DNA of 64,000 bases from Ciona intestinalis (taxonomy: Eukaryota; Chordata; Ascidiacea; Phlebobranchia; Cionidae): positions 5,465,039 through 5,529,038 of the forward strand of contig NC_020173.2 in assembly GCF_000224145.3 (NCBI RefSeq). Direction: 5' to 3'. This document shows positions 1 through 11,052 of the stretch, piece by piece. Each line of letters starts with the position of its first letter. The first letter of the stretch is position 1. The notes under the pieces were generated by a model. That model did no database searches. It was not told the origin of the DNA and was given only the letters and a program-made list of their open reading frames with translations. Made by a program: the position numbers and the translations under genes.

Positions 1-313
1 AACTGTTGTATAAGAGATATTTAAATGTTGAGCTAAGCACATTACACAGACATCTTATTATAAGATTTATAAGTTCAATGCTGACAACAGGCATTCACTT
101 CATACCCAAAGTATCTATGTTCAAAGTTGCTATCATTATCTAATAAGATCAGGAACTTTTTAAAACCAAAATATACCCGGTTCGATGCTCTATTTCTACA
201 AGCATGGATGAGTATTTGGGAAAGACACATAAAGTTCATTGCTCCAACCAGGTGGTCACTAATTGGTTGCCCAAATTTCAGCCATACATAAAAAACTTCA
301 TTTATTGCCTTAC
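1..313 (-). other. Intron of the TRC8-like gene, no exon seen
   Basis: The frame stays open past the RING exon on the minus strand, but the residues stop looking like a RING after a good donor (GTAAGG, 313-308). I read this stretch as intron. Positions 245-290 match the body of the SINE found elsewhere in the window. Confidence 0.55.
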
Positions 314-3300
314 CATCAGTGAAGCTTTGGTAGCAGATGCTACAAACATCATCTCCGTGATTCAATAAACATTCTTCATCTGGTAACGCAAGTTTAGCAA
401 TCCTTGCGTTCACAGTTTTCCTGTTGTACAAAGTCTTCAGTCCTTCTCTTGCTGATCTGAATATAAAACATGGAAATATTGTTTGAATTATCATGAAATG
501 TTATAGATGCTGTGCTGGATAATGTCTTTTGTTACCCTATTACATGAGGATATAATATAACACGATAGCAAAAATTATGTTGAATGGATAGAAAGTGTTG
601 GAACTAATGTCATTAGTATCAATGACATCTTTCGTTTTCCAGCTGTGCAAGGATAAAACAAGTTACACTCAATTCTCAAAGAAAAAACTTTAAAAATTCT
701 TTAAAAACTTTAAATTTAAAAAGAAAAAATTCCGAACTTACTTGTAAATATTAACATACGCGTGCATGGACATCATGAACGCACGTAGAGCGCTTCCAGA
801 TTCAAATATCAAAACATAAGCCCCGTTTACAAACATAACACATCCGCATATAAACTCGACTGTATGCCCGGTAGCTTGGACATAAAACACCCAATCATCT
901 AAGTGGGGCCAAGGTTTGTGATTCATTCTGGCATCAGCAGCAAACAGTGAATATAAAAGCAATGTGGAAAGGACCTGTGTAATGAATGAATGCAAAAGTT
1001 AAAGACAATTGTTTATCCTGGCATGGCGGGGCAACGCAGTTGTGATAACATGGGTGTCGAGTGTCTTGTATTCATTTATGGGTTACTGTACACTTGTACA
1101 GCCTATGCAAGTTAGTGGGCGAATTTTTTATAGTTGGCAATTTAGACGACCCATGAACACTGAACTAGAGAATTAAACATTGACTGTATTGAACAAAGAA
1201 CAACATGCTTATAATGGTAGCAGCGTCGAACCCAGTGTCCTTAGTTATGAAGCCACTGTTATACCACAGTGCCAAACAACCACATTTGTGTTTAATATCA
1301 AGATATATTACGTAACATGGCTATCTGTAAAATTTAACAAGATACCTTTACTATGAGTTCAATGCTGAAAGCTGTAACTGCAATGAGCCATGTAGATATT
1401 GGTTTAGTTTTGACCAACCATATACTGAAGCATACAGGTAGAATAAGAAGAATGAAAGCAACAAGAAGCGGCCTCACATGTCGCTTCATGGATATGTTGA
1501 CCTGAGAATGTAAATTAAAATAAGTTGACTGAAGATACAAACCAAACACTGTATTATATGATGCTAATGTAATCTGGGCCGCTTTTTTGTGAATTGGTCT
1601 TGTGTTAATTTCTGTGTGCTGCGTGAACAGGTATTAGAAGTTGGAATTTATTGTTAATTAATGTAACTTTTTATCAACGCATGGTAGGGCAACACAGCCA
1701 TTATAATAGCAGTGTTCTGTTCCATGCATCTTATGCAAAATTTGTAAAACAGAGTTACAAAGTCCTATTCGGGCCATTTTTATTTTACAAAATGCAATAT
1801 GCCAGAGGAGATTTAAAAATCTACCTATGCAGCAATAATTTGTACATTAATGTCAATTGGTTACCTGTGCACTTAAGTTGATAAGAACAGGATGAACCAG
1901 ATCATGCATGTAGTGTAACACGGCTGCAATTAATAAGCAAGCATTCCTATACAGACGCAGAAGTCTATTCACAGGTGGTAAGCCACTGAGACCAGTTTGT
2001 ACAGCCAGTAAGCAGAACAACACAGCTGCAATGGTGCCAAGGAATTCTGCTTGCTCTAAATCAGCCCCACCCACAAAATCATGAAGCTTTATACCGCAGT
2101 AGTAAAGTGGTACAGACACTGCTGAACCAATCGAAAAGACAGATATGATTGAATCANNNNGCATTATAGCGCCAAGTTCGGCAAGATTGAAGCTTAAAAC
2201 TACAGTAGAGTTTTCAAGCAAGTTTGGTGTATCGTTTGTGAGATTTGAATCTGTTAAGTTTTTTACTCCTTTTTCATCCAAAGCATATTGGCTTGGCATG
2301 TTCATGAAGTAGTAGTAGATTCCCATGGGTTTTGTGGAACTCTCCACTACAGGTTCCGTGTGTGCTGTGAAGCCTATGATGAAAAGCACACACAGGCAGC
2401 GGTATATGAAGAATATCCTCAAAACTTGTGGCACTCTGAAATTAATCCACATATTCTGCACAAACACAGGGAGACCATGAACTAGCAGGGTTTGCCACGC
2501 CATACGAACCACTACTGGCAGTTGAGTGAGTATGACAGTAAAGCCAGCATATGCAGCACTGTATAATGGGATAAACTGTGGCAAAAGTGTTGTAAAAGTT
2601 GAGATTGTGAACAGGTTTTCATGAACATTTATGAACAATGCGAATGTTGAAGATGAAGTAAGAAAGTATCCAAATGAGTTTTTCGTTTGTTGTAGTTTGC
2701 TTCCATATAAATATTTACTTGTGAATAAACTATACAAACCAAACTGTACCAGCAGATAAAAGAAACTTTTGACAATAAGATCAATCTGAAAAAAAAAACA
2801 TTTTGAATTTCAATCAATCACCAACAAAAACAAAAACGAGAGCACAATATTTTATATTTTTAGAAACAAAATTATATTTTCCGAAAGGTATGAATATGCC
2901 GCTACCAGCTAATAAAAGTAAGTTCACCTCATAAATAGGTATTGTCTCTGCGTGAATTGTTGAGTTTAACACTGATACAACAACAGACTCATTCAGTGGG
3001 GTGTGGTGGGAGTTATACATGTAGTAACTTGAAGCTACAAAGCATGTTTGCAGTGCAGTTGATAGACCCAGTATAAACGCACCAGCGATAAACCGATAAA
3101 ATTCCACCAGCCATGTTTGGTTGCATGCGAATAGACACAAAGTTACACAGCTCCCTGAAAATAAAGCATTTATTTGGAAAGTGTTAGAGGTTGGTAGTTA
3201 AGGACTAGTAGTTCTAGTTAGACTTTAGTGGGTATATCTTTTATTGGTTAGTTTTGAGTTTAGCGTTCACAGAGTTACACAGCTCCCTGAAAATAGAAAG

Positions 3301-3817
3301 ATTTATTTTGACATCTAGTCAAGTTAAATTTGGCACTGGTCAAAAATCCTCCGGTACATTACAGATTAAACTGGTGGAAAGTGTTGAAGGTTGGTAGTTA
3401 GCGTTAGACGATAAAGGCTATATCTTATATTGGTTAGTTGTTATGTTTAGCGGTAACATAACGAAAGAGAATTCTTTACTACTATTAGAAAATTCAGTTA
3501 CGTTTCCATTTAACTATATATGGCTTTATTAGTTAAATACTAAGTGTTAGAAGTAGAAACCTTTATACACAGTATTGAAAATAAACATTTAAATTAAAGA
3601 GACTAGTTTTACATCAATACTGTTGAAAACACAGTCATGTTTCAGATACAATTAATATTAAGTTTAGATAGAAAGTCAACAAACGTTTACCAAAAGTTCT
3701 AAACAGGAATCGCAAGTACAAATTTGAAATCGGTGGAAATAATAGTTTTCTTGATACCAGAGCGTCCAACAGAACTATTGACGGTCCTCGCAGTACGTCA
3801 ATTACCTTGTAATCCAT
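314..3817 (-). CDS. TRC8-family multi-pass RING E3 ubiquitin ligase (RNF139/RNF145-like), 3' part off the window
   Basis: Exons read on the minus strand: 3817-3691, 3154-2928, 2785-1865, 1501-1346, 974-742 and 456-314. All junctions are GT-AG and the phases agree, giving about 602 residues before the left edge. The start is the ATG at 3817, and the opening VIDVLRGPSIVLLDAL resembles the RNF145/RNF139 N-terminus. Many hydrophobic segments follow. Residues 478-554 carry the family block around FESGSALRAFMMSMHAY, and the last visible exon opens the RING finger with CSICYQSF (Cys593 and Cys596). The remaining zinc ligands must lie in exons beyond position 1. Known relatives are ER-membrane E3 ligases that act in sterol homeostasis; that role is inferred here. 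A luminal stretch (residues 294-312) holds four N-glycosylation sequons. Four unknown bases at 2157-2160 lie in the long exon without breaking the frame. RNF139 and RNF145 cannot be told apart by eye. Confidence 0.85.
1009..1285 (-). mobile_element. tRNA-derived SINE, nearly full length
   Basis: On the minus strand it opens with a tRNA-like head: an A-box-like TGGCACTGTGGTATAACAG and a B-box-like GGGTTCGACGC. It ends in the body shared with many copies below (ACACCCATGTTATCAC, then AGGATAAA). It lies in an intron of the TRC8-like gene. The family resembles the composite tRNA-type SINEs reported from ascidians; I did not check the name. Confidence 0.6.
1664..1760 (-). mobile_element. SINE fragment
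   Basis: Reverse copy of the SINE body, with the cacgaggtgtatgaaac-like and ataacgactgt-like segments diverged. It lies in the intron between the 1865 and 1501 exon ends. Confidence 0.45.
3137..3293. repeat. Short tandem duplication containing a splice acceptor
   Basis: The stretch read as AGTTACACAGCTCCCTGAAA at the exon start (about 3141-3160) is repeated about 129 bp away, at about 3270-3289, inside the intron. The copied piece includes the 3' splice site of exon 2 of the TRC8-like gene. Confidence 0.7.
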
Positions 3818-3906
3818 TTCTTAGTTTCTAAAGTCTAAATCATACTATTACAAATGTTATTTAATACAGTTAACTGCGCCCTGTACTGAAGTAGTTCCGT
3901 TTTGTT

Positions 3907-4223
3907 GAAGCAATTACGTAGTTGTTGCGTAAGGTGATTCCCCTTTTCAAACTTGTCGTTCGCAACTTTTGCCACTTGAGTGATACATTTACATTCAAAA
4001 CCGACTGCAACAGTGTATAAATTCAGCTTTTAAATCGACGATGTTACTTACGTTGTATTTATTTATTCATAACTTTTGAATTTTTTTTGACAAATGACCT
4101 AATCAATTTTAACCCCCGCTAACTCACTGAACGGCCTATCTACAAAGTTCGCGCGAGAGGGCAGTGCGATGCAATTATAGTAGGTCGGGGAAAGATGGGA
4201 CGCCCTTTTAGGTAGTAAACAAA
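3907..4223 (+). repeat. Segmental duplication, copy A
   Basis: These 317 bp match 5137-5453 at a constant offset of 1230. I saw two base differences: A/G in the CCTRATCAA stretch and G/C in GTTCSCGCG. The copy ends exactly where the assembly gap begins. Confidence 0.9.
4187..4223 (+). mobile_element. MITE left-end fragment
   Basis: Left terminal repeat with an internal deletion that joins the end directly to GGTAGTAAAC. It is cut off by the gap, and is identical to the start of the copy at 5407. Confidence 0.6.
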
Positions 4224-4273
4224 NNNNNNNNNNNNNNNNNNNNNNNNNNNNNNNNNNNNNNNNNNNNNNNNNN
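4224..4273. other. Assembly gap (50 N)
   Basis: Run of unknown bases between duplicated sequence and unrelated sequence. Confidence 0.99.
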
Positions 4274-4675
4274 GTGAAACAGAACTTGTGAAAAAATGGA
4301 AGATATTGTCTGTCTTCAAGGCATAAAGATGGCAATTTTCGGTGATAGAAGTTACATTCTTGCTTCGCACGTCATCGCTGAAACAAAATGTGCATAGGAA
4401 ATAAAACATGATGATGAAAATGGACACGTAATTCGCAAGTCCTTTAATTATCGCTCTGCTAAAACGGAAACAAACGTGGGATCGCGCTACTGAGGGCTTG
4501 TCCGAATACGTAAAAGCCTAACACGCTAACTAAAAGACATATCATGTCTAATATTTACATTTTTCGTTTTAAAAGTTACATTGTTCGTCTTTTAAAGTTT
4601 TTAATAATAAAACTTCGATCAAGTATAAGTGTATGTATAGTACTGTGGTCTAAGGTAGGACACTTATAGCACATA

Positions 4676-4815
4676 TAGTAGGGTGGGGTAAGATGGGACA
4701 CCGTTTCATTCTGTTTCTCGTCCCATTTGGTAGTAAGCAAAGAACATTCAAAGAATTATAAAACTATATTCTTACGACTCCCATAGAACGTTGTTAATTG
4801 TTTGTTAAACTTTTG
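4676..4815 (+). mobile_element. MITE copy, right end lost
   Basis: A good left end (TATAGTAGGGTGGGGTAAGA) and interior up to the TTGTTAATTGTTT block, then divergence. No right terminal repeat is present. Confidence 0.75.
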
Positions 4816-4989
4816 CTAAAAATACAGTTTATTATGTAAGTGTACAACGAAACAAACTTCGTACATCCATAATCAAAGTTAATTTTCAAAAAACTCAACT
4901 CGGGGGTCTCATTAGGCTAAAAATCTGAATACACGCATCACATTTTGGTGGATCTTGAATAGGGAAAGCTCCCTTTTCAAGAAATACTC

Positions 4990-5134
4990 ACCGGGCCCCC
5001 CACCGGGCGTGTTTTAGTATGACTCGTAACACCGGGTCCTCACCGGGCCCCACCGGGCCCAACCGGGCCCCGCACCGGGCGTGTTTTAGTATATTTTTTT
5101 CCACCGGGCCCCGCCGGGCGTGTTTTAGTAGGAC
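4990..5134. repeat. GC-rich tandem repeat, CACCGGGCCC core
   Basis: About seven copies of a CACCGGGCCC-type core in several lengths, three followed by the spacer GGGCGTGTTTTAGTA. The GC content contrasts sharply with the AT-rich flanks. It ends just before copy B of the segmental duplication. Confidence 0.85.
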
Positions 5135-5136
5135 CG

Positions 5137-5453
5137 GAAGCAATTACGTAGTTGTTGCGTAAGGTGATTCCCCTTTTCAAACTTGTCGTTCGCAACTTTT
5201 GCCACTTGAGTGATACATTTACATTCAAAACCGACTGCAACAGTGTATAAATTCAGCTTTTAAATCGACGATGTTACTTACGTTGTATTTATTTATTCAT
5301 AACTTTTGAATTTTTTTTGACAAATGACCTGATCAATTTTAACCCCCGCTAACTCACTGAACGGCCTATCTACAAAGTTCCCGCGAGAGGGCAGTGCGAT
5401 GCAATTATAGTAGGTCGGGGAAAGATGGGACGCCCTTTTAGGTAGTAAACAAA
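5137..5453 (+). repeat. Segmental duplication, copy B
   Basis: Partner of 3907-4223, in the same orientation. This copy is not interrupted and runs on into a complete MITE. Confidence 0.9.
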
Positions 5454-5583
5454 GAACATTCAAAGAGTTATAAAACCGTACCCTTAAGTCTTCCATGGAC
5501 CGTTGTTAATTGTTTAAAACACAATCAGGATATTTGAGTATTATGTGCTGAAGGTTTTTCGTCATTCCCTACCCAACTATAAT
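5407..5583 (+). mobile_element. MITE copy, complete but with shortened left interior
   Basis: Both ends are visible. The usual ATTTTCTCGTCCCATTTG block is missing near the left end. Confidence 0.75.
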
Positions 5584-5952
5584 ACAAAGTGGCAATACCA
5601 CAAATATAATGATGGTAAAAGAACATCGCGTATATATAAATAGCTGTTAATTAACATCTACACGTCATATGATAACCCAACTAATGACGTCACAATATAT
5701 ATTATGATGTCACATCTCCTGACCAGGCCGCTTCCGACAGTATACATAAAATACAAGGTAACATTCGACAGCAATTATACGTCATTGTACAGGTTGTACA
5801 TTAAGTAAAAATACGTCGGAAATAAATAACAATACACACTAATGTATTTACAGAAATGTATATTCCTAGTGGAATGTGTACTATATCATATGATATTCAT
5901 CAGACCAGGTCTAGAGATATCTCCTGTAGACCGTGATCAGACGTATATAATA

Positions 5953-6148
5953 TATAGTAGGTGGGAGAGATGAGACACCATTTTATTCGATTTTCTCGTC
6001 CCATTTGGTAGTAAACAAAAAACATTTAAAGAATTATAAAACTGTATCGTCAAGACTTCCATAGACCGTTGTTAATTGTTTGAAACACGATCAGAATATT
6101 TGAATATTATGTGCTACAGGTTTCACATCTTCCCCACCCTACTATATG
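5953..6148 (+). mobile_element. MITE copy, complete
   Basis: Ends ATATAGTAGGTGGGAGAGAT and CTTCCCCACCCTACTATATG, with the full interior. Confidence 0.85.
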
Positions 6149-7565
6149 ATGATCCTTTTATTTTTGTTGGTGTTTTTTTGCAGTGAGTTCATATAGTAGT
6201 GCGCTGGTCAGGCAAGGTCAAACCGCTAAAGAAACTGCGTACGTGACTAGCACCAGCTTTGGCGAGTGTTTTTCCTCGAGCGACGTGATAAATTTGCCGC
6301 TTTGTTTATACTGCAAGCTGCGGACATGTAAATACGTAAACTTTTCGCACGAAATGACGACGAATAATTGTAAAATTGCGGCTCCGACGGATTCGCTTCG
6401 GAATGGCTCGTAATCGAAGTAAAGTTTGTATGTATACGGACTTTTATGCTGCAGACCACAGCAGAAATAGACTGGTGGTTCACTAAGTAAGTTTGGAATT
6501 TATAAACCCCGTTAAACTTTTGAGAATATGCAACTTAAACCGAATATACATTTTTCTTTGAGTACAGAAAAGCCCAAAACCAAAATTTTCGTTTGAGGTC
6601 AGAAAGCTAATGAACAAAAGCTGCAGTAATTAATTAAGCCCAAGTGAAAAAAAAAGAGAAAGTGATAAAACCAGGTTTCCGTAAGTGCGTAATAGTCATA
6701 CAGAGCGTGATAAATCATAAAATTACAAGTTATCATATTTGTTGCTGACGAACATGATGCAAAGGTCACAGACTTCAACCTATATTGCTATGAGCTTAGT
6801 TCAGAGAGATACAAGCCATTATTTAAAAGGCTAGATGTTGTTTTCGCATTACAAATGTGCTGGTCATATAAATGACGTTATGCGGCAGCGGGAGTATATT
6901 TAAGTTCCTTTCAAATGGTTGTTACGTGGCCGCATGCGGGTAAAATACATCTGTCATGTAGACACCGCCTTGTTACGACGAGAGTCGGCGGTCGCTTGAT
7001 GCGACAAACAAATTCGCTGCAAAGGATCGCGCGGTTCTCGCTTCGGCTGATACCGTTGGCTCAATTGAGATAAGTCTACGCAGGTAAACACTTTCGAACT
7101 GAACTATGACGTCGCTCCGTGATGCGGTGTAGGTATAGATCGCCGGGTAAAGAGAAACGGATCGTGTGGTTCGTACTTCCACGAAGCGTGGAAATGGGAT
7201 CCGGAAAACAAAAGAAAAAACGACAGCTATATGACGACAGCAGATACCGAGGAGCGAACAGCAGTAGCACATTGAAGCACTCCGTTTTAACCGGGGCTTT
7301 CCAACGCCAGCATTTTAAAGTTTTTCTCCGAACATAACTTTTAATATAGATTGGTAGAAGTGTCGTATAAATTATAATCAAAATACATGGCTCAGTTGGA
7401 AACACAGCGGGGCCTTCCATACAGCACTGACAGCGTAAGAGAATTTAGTAAAGGAATTTGCAATAGAATAAGCGACAGTTTGCTATTCCAATAATGTAAC
7501 TCATTTTAATTGTGTCGTTTATCAATTTGTTCATAGCCAGATACAAGATTATAGTGGCATCTGAA

Positions 7566-10481
7566 ATGAATATGTTAACATCGTGTGTTCTTGTTCTGTT
7601 TGCTGCAATTCAACTGGCCGGAAAATGTAAGATGTTCTGCATTGTATTGAGTGAATATATAAGTCAATATTGAAATCAGCTTTTTATGTTGACGCCATTT
7701 TTATTATGGCTATACTGACCATGGGGTTCAACATGGGGCATATAGCAGGGTGGGAGAAGACGGGACCCCTTTAGCACATAACATGCTGAACCTGTTTTAA
7801 ACAATTAACAACGGTTTATGGGAGTCGTGGGGATATGATTATATATTTCTTTAAATTTCCCGTGCGGTTTACTACCAAACGGGACAAAATGTAGACTAAA
7901 AAGGTGTCCCATCCTCCCCACCTTACTATATTCTAATTTACAATTTTGATTAAAGCTTTTTTTGTTTAAACCTACACGGGTATAAACAGATATGACTAAA
8001 CCCGAAAAAAAAATTAAAACCCTTTCTTTCAATTTTTGAATAATTGTATCAGAAACCGACTTATTATAGTGTGTAAAAATATGTTTCATGCAATAACATA
8101 TCGTGTTTAATATTCGTTTTACCCGGGGGTGAAATTATCAGAAATTTAATCTGCTACGTGCACTTTACGGTGTGACATGGCCTTAATACGTCAAAGGCTC
8201 AATGCTACAGGCAAGATAATGACTGTTATAGAACGTTCATCTCGCTTCAAGCAAGTCTTCGCCTCACCGACCCCCTAAGCTATACGGGTATAAATAGAAT
8301 TGACTAAACCCGCAAGAAATTTAAAATCCCTTTTGTATGCACGTAGGTGATGCATACTGTGGTGATAAGTGCAGCGGCAGCAGCAAACCATATTGTTGCG
8401 AAACTCTAGGTCGAAGTTTTTGCGCCTACGACTTTTCAGAGTGCGCGCAGAGGCGACCTGTCCCAACAAAAAAAACATTTTCTTCAAATCAACCGTAAGT
8501 TTTTACGTTTGGTTACCTCTAGTTTTAGCACACCAAAACAGTTGGACGGGGGAAGACGGGACACCTTTAGCACGTAATATCCAAACATCCTGAATGTGTT
8601 TTTAACAATTAAGAACGGTATATGGGAGTCGTGAGAATACGGTTTGATAATTCTTTAAATGTTCTTTGTCTACGCCAAAAGGGATGAGAAAAATGAATAA
8701 AAATGTGTCCCATCTTCTCCCACCCTATTATATATAACGCTACACATAGGCATGCATGTGGTTCATAATACCGTCGATACCTTTTATAATGCCCTAGTGA
8801 ATTAAACAGGATGTTATGATACCCTTTATAAGTATTACAGGGTGTATGTAGTTATATGTGGTTACATATGTAACGTAACGCATATGTAAAGTATCCATTA
8901 CAGCAGTTATATACGTGGCTATATTAATTGAAACATAACACCTTCTAATGTGTGTTAAATAAAGACATTAAAGACTAAACCTTAGGGAAATCAAAACCCA
9001 TTATTGCAATGTTATTAGCATTAAGCTGTCATTCCCAACCGCTACAGAATTAATGTCAGTCGCAGCCACATATTAAAATTATCGACTGTTAGTCACAGCT
9101 TCAGCAAGCATAATCTCCATGCCCTGAAACCTTGTTATAACTTTTCCATTTATAGTGCTGTATTTAAATGTACGCGGTGCGGCTGTCTAAAATTAACACA
9201 CATCAAACGGCGACGTTATACAGTTTAAAATCTTTACCTTGAATTTACATTTAGATTTCCGCTGCCCGTTATTATCGTGGCCAGTTTATCCGCTTTTGTG
9301 ATTTTATTGGGGGTTCTCTCAGTTTGTTGGTGTGTATGCAAAAAACAACCCCTGGAAAACTACGGCTCCTTTATGAATGGCAGGGCAGCCACGTATAATG
9401 AATCAGGTAAGAAAAACAACTTTAATTTTCCTAACCAGTAAATAAACAGTTGAATTTGTTATAAGAGAAAGTTTGAAAAAAAAACGAATTTTAGTCTTAT
9501 TTTTTAGTATACGGTTTTAGACCGTTATTATTTTTGTACCAGATATACCCTATACATAGAATGCTACGTCACTAAACATATTTATATGTTTAAAATGACG
9601 TATACGGGAGTATTTGGATTATGAAACGTGTTTAATTTAATTGAATATTACTTGGAACTCGGGTCATGCCCGTACGATACAAAGCTTATGAAAACAAGCG
9701 CAACGCCCATATAAAGTCGTGACTTCTACCTGAACCATTGCATAATAAAACACGATGGTCTACTCGACTCCTACGTTGCAGTTCAAATGAGTTGATCAAG
9801 CATATGTGTCTATTCCTAATCCATGGTCTACTAACATATTCTTGTAAACCATGGGCAATCACATTAGAGTACATGTTCAAAGTTTGGCAAATGATAATTA
9901 CAAACAATTATAGGTATCTANNNNNNNNNNNNNNNNNNNNNNNNNNNNNNNNNNNNNNNNNNNNNNNNNNTATGATAATACACACAAATTATAGGTATCT
10001 AGGTATATAAGACGTTTCGTCACGTACAGCCGCTTTTCTGAGACGGCGAACGAAATAAAGAGTATACGGTGGGGTAAGATGGGACACCTTTAGGACATAA
10101 TATCCAAATATCCTGACAGAAAAGATGTCCCGCCTGCACCCACCCTATTATAACAGATAAACTGTGCCATAATTTGTTATATTGTCTCACAAGTTGAATA
10201 ACCATGGCCTTATCAAAAAGGTATCTTCAAAAGGTGCGCTGAATTTGGAAGTTTCTTTAGTATAGGCATACATAAACTATTTCACTTTTCAATTAGGTGC
10301 TGAGACTGGTCAAGTCAAATCCGTTCCAATAACCGAACCGCCGCCTTCTTACGAGCACGTCACAAACAACCGTCTTGCCTTCGTGTGTAGGGACTCTCAC
10401 GCCGATGGTTCACCGCCAGCTTACACTACAGTACATCATACCGACAATGAATCGGACACAGTGTTTGTAGAGGGGGTGTAA
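7566..10481 (+). CDS. Small single-pass membrane protein: signal peptide, Cys-rich domain, TM helix, two PPxY motifs
   Basis: Four exons join in phase: 7566-7626, 8347-8494, 9255-9406 and 10297-10481, giving 181 residues. The start (MNMLTSCVLVLFAAIQLAG) is a typical signal peptide. Residues 21-55 hold seven cysteines including a CC pair (KPYCCETLGRSFCAYDF). One hydrophobic helix lies at about 74-98, followed by a Cys-rich juxtamembrane run. The cytoplasmic tail has PPPSY (135-139) and PPAY (160-163), motifs that bind WW domains such as those of NEDD4-type ligases. This layout is that of the Shisa/CYYR1/WBP1-VOPP1 superfamily of single-pass adaptors. Which branch it belongs to, and its function, cannot be read from sequence. 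An AG at 7536 or 7540 just upstream of the ATG could be a spliced-leader acceptor. AATAAA lies at 10582-10587. Confidence 0.85.
7739..7930 (-). mobile_element. MITE copy, complete, in intron 1 of the PPxY protein gene
   Basis: Both terminal repeats are present; the interior is inverted relative to the majority drawing (AGCACATAACAT block on the left). Confidence 0.85.
8543..8734 (-). mobile_element. MITE copy, complete, in intron 2
   Basis: It begins 48 bp after the donor of exon 2 (8494/8495). The left end is slightly diverged (GGACGGGGGAAGACGGGA); the right end is intact. Confidence 0.8.
9921..9970. other. Assembly gap (50 N) inside intron 3
   Basis: ATTATAGGTATCTA occurs on both sides of the gap, so a local tandem repeat probably caused the break. 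Confidence 0.95.
10064..10154 (-). mobile_element. MITE copy with a large internal deletion
   Basis: Both ends remain, but only about 90 bp lie between them; the left arm joins the right end after ATATCCTGACAG. Confidence 0.8.
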
Positions 10482-10581
10482 AAGTTTAATTGAAAAAAGC
10501 AAAACGGACGAAGATCTTAGACGATTAATCATGCCCTGACCCACGGCGTGCTATAACATAAAGTGGGCCATGTACTGACCG

Positions 10582-10587
10582 AATAAA
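10582..10587 (+). terminator. Polyadenylation signal AATAAA of the PPxY protein gene
   Basis: A canonical hexamer about 100 bp after the stop codon. Confidence 0.6.
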
Positions 10588-10876
10588 AAGTCATTACGCT
10601 TTGAACAAAAAAAAACGAAGATGAAAGTCAGACATTTAAAGATGTACTGACCAAAAGCGGGAGAGAAAGATCACGCAAGCATTTTTTTTGTTGGAGATAC
10701 CTTTAATTTTGGCCAAAAAGAAAACCAAAAAATGAAACCTGTCACCTTAACTTGATATAAATGCCATGCAACAACTCTTACCTACAGAGTTATCTTTGGT
10801 CTTCCATAATTTCCCCACCAACGAGTGGAACGACGGATTGAGTTCCATACATTGGATGTTCATTGCTGTAGTCGTA

Positions 10877-11052
10877 TAGTAGGGTGGAGGAAGATGGGAC
10901 ACCTTTTCGTGCTATTTTCTCGTCTCATTTAGTAGTAAACAAAGAATTATAAAACCGTATCCTCACAACTCCCATGGACCGTTGTTAATTGTTTAAAGCA
11001 CGATCAGGATATTACGTGCTAAAGGCGTCCCGTCTTTCCCACAATACTATAT
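10877..11052 (+). mobile_element. MITE copy, complete
   Basis: Ends TATAGTAGGGTGGAGGAAGA and TTTCCCACAATACTATATAT; the AACATTCA block after AAACAAAG is lost. Confidence 0.8.

Larger units (their letters stand above)
3818..7565. other. Spacer between the divergent TRC8-like and Cys-rich membrane protein genes
   Basis: No supported exon was found. The stretch contains a 317-bp duplication, an assembly gap, a GC-rich tandem repeat and several MITE copies. Both flanking genes point away from it, so their promoters should lie here. Positions 6966-7330 are GC-richer than their surroundings and might be promoter or 5' UTR of the rightward gene; that is only a guess. Confidence 0.5.

Noticed and set aside
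75..313. Extension of the RING exon of the TRC8-like gene to the end of the open frame
   Set aside because: The residues after the GTAAGG donor carry no RING zinc ligands, so the frame is open by chance.
6183..6413. Plus-strand frame beginning at an acceptor-like TTTTTTTGCAG
   Set aside because: No ATG start, no similarity to known proteins and no matching donor that fits the downstream gene.
7119..7337. Plus-strand 72-residue frame upstream of the PPxY protein gene
   Set aside because: It is basic and shows no motif; more likely promoter or 5' UTR.
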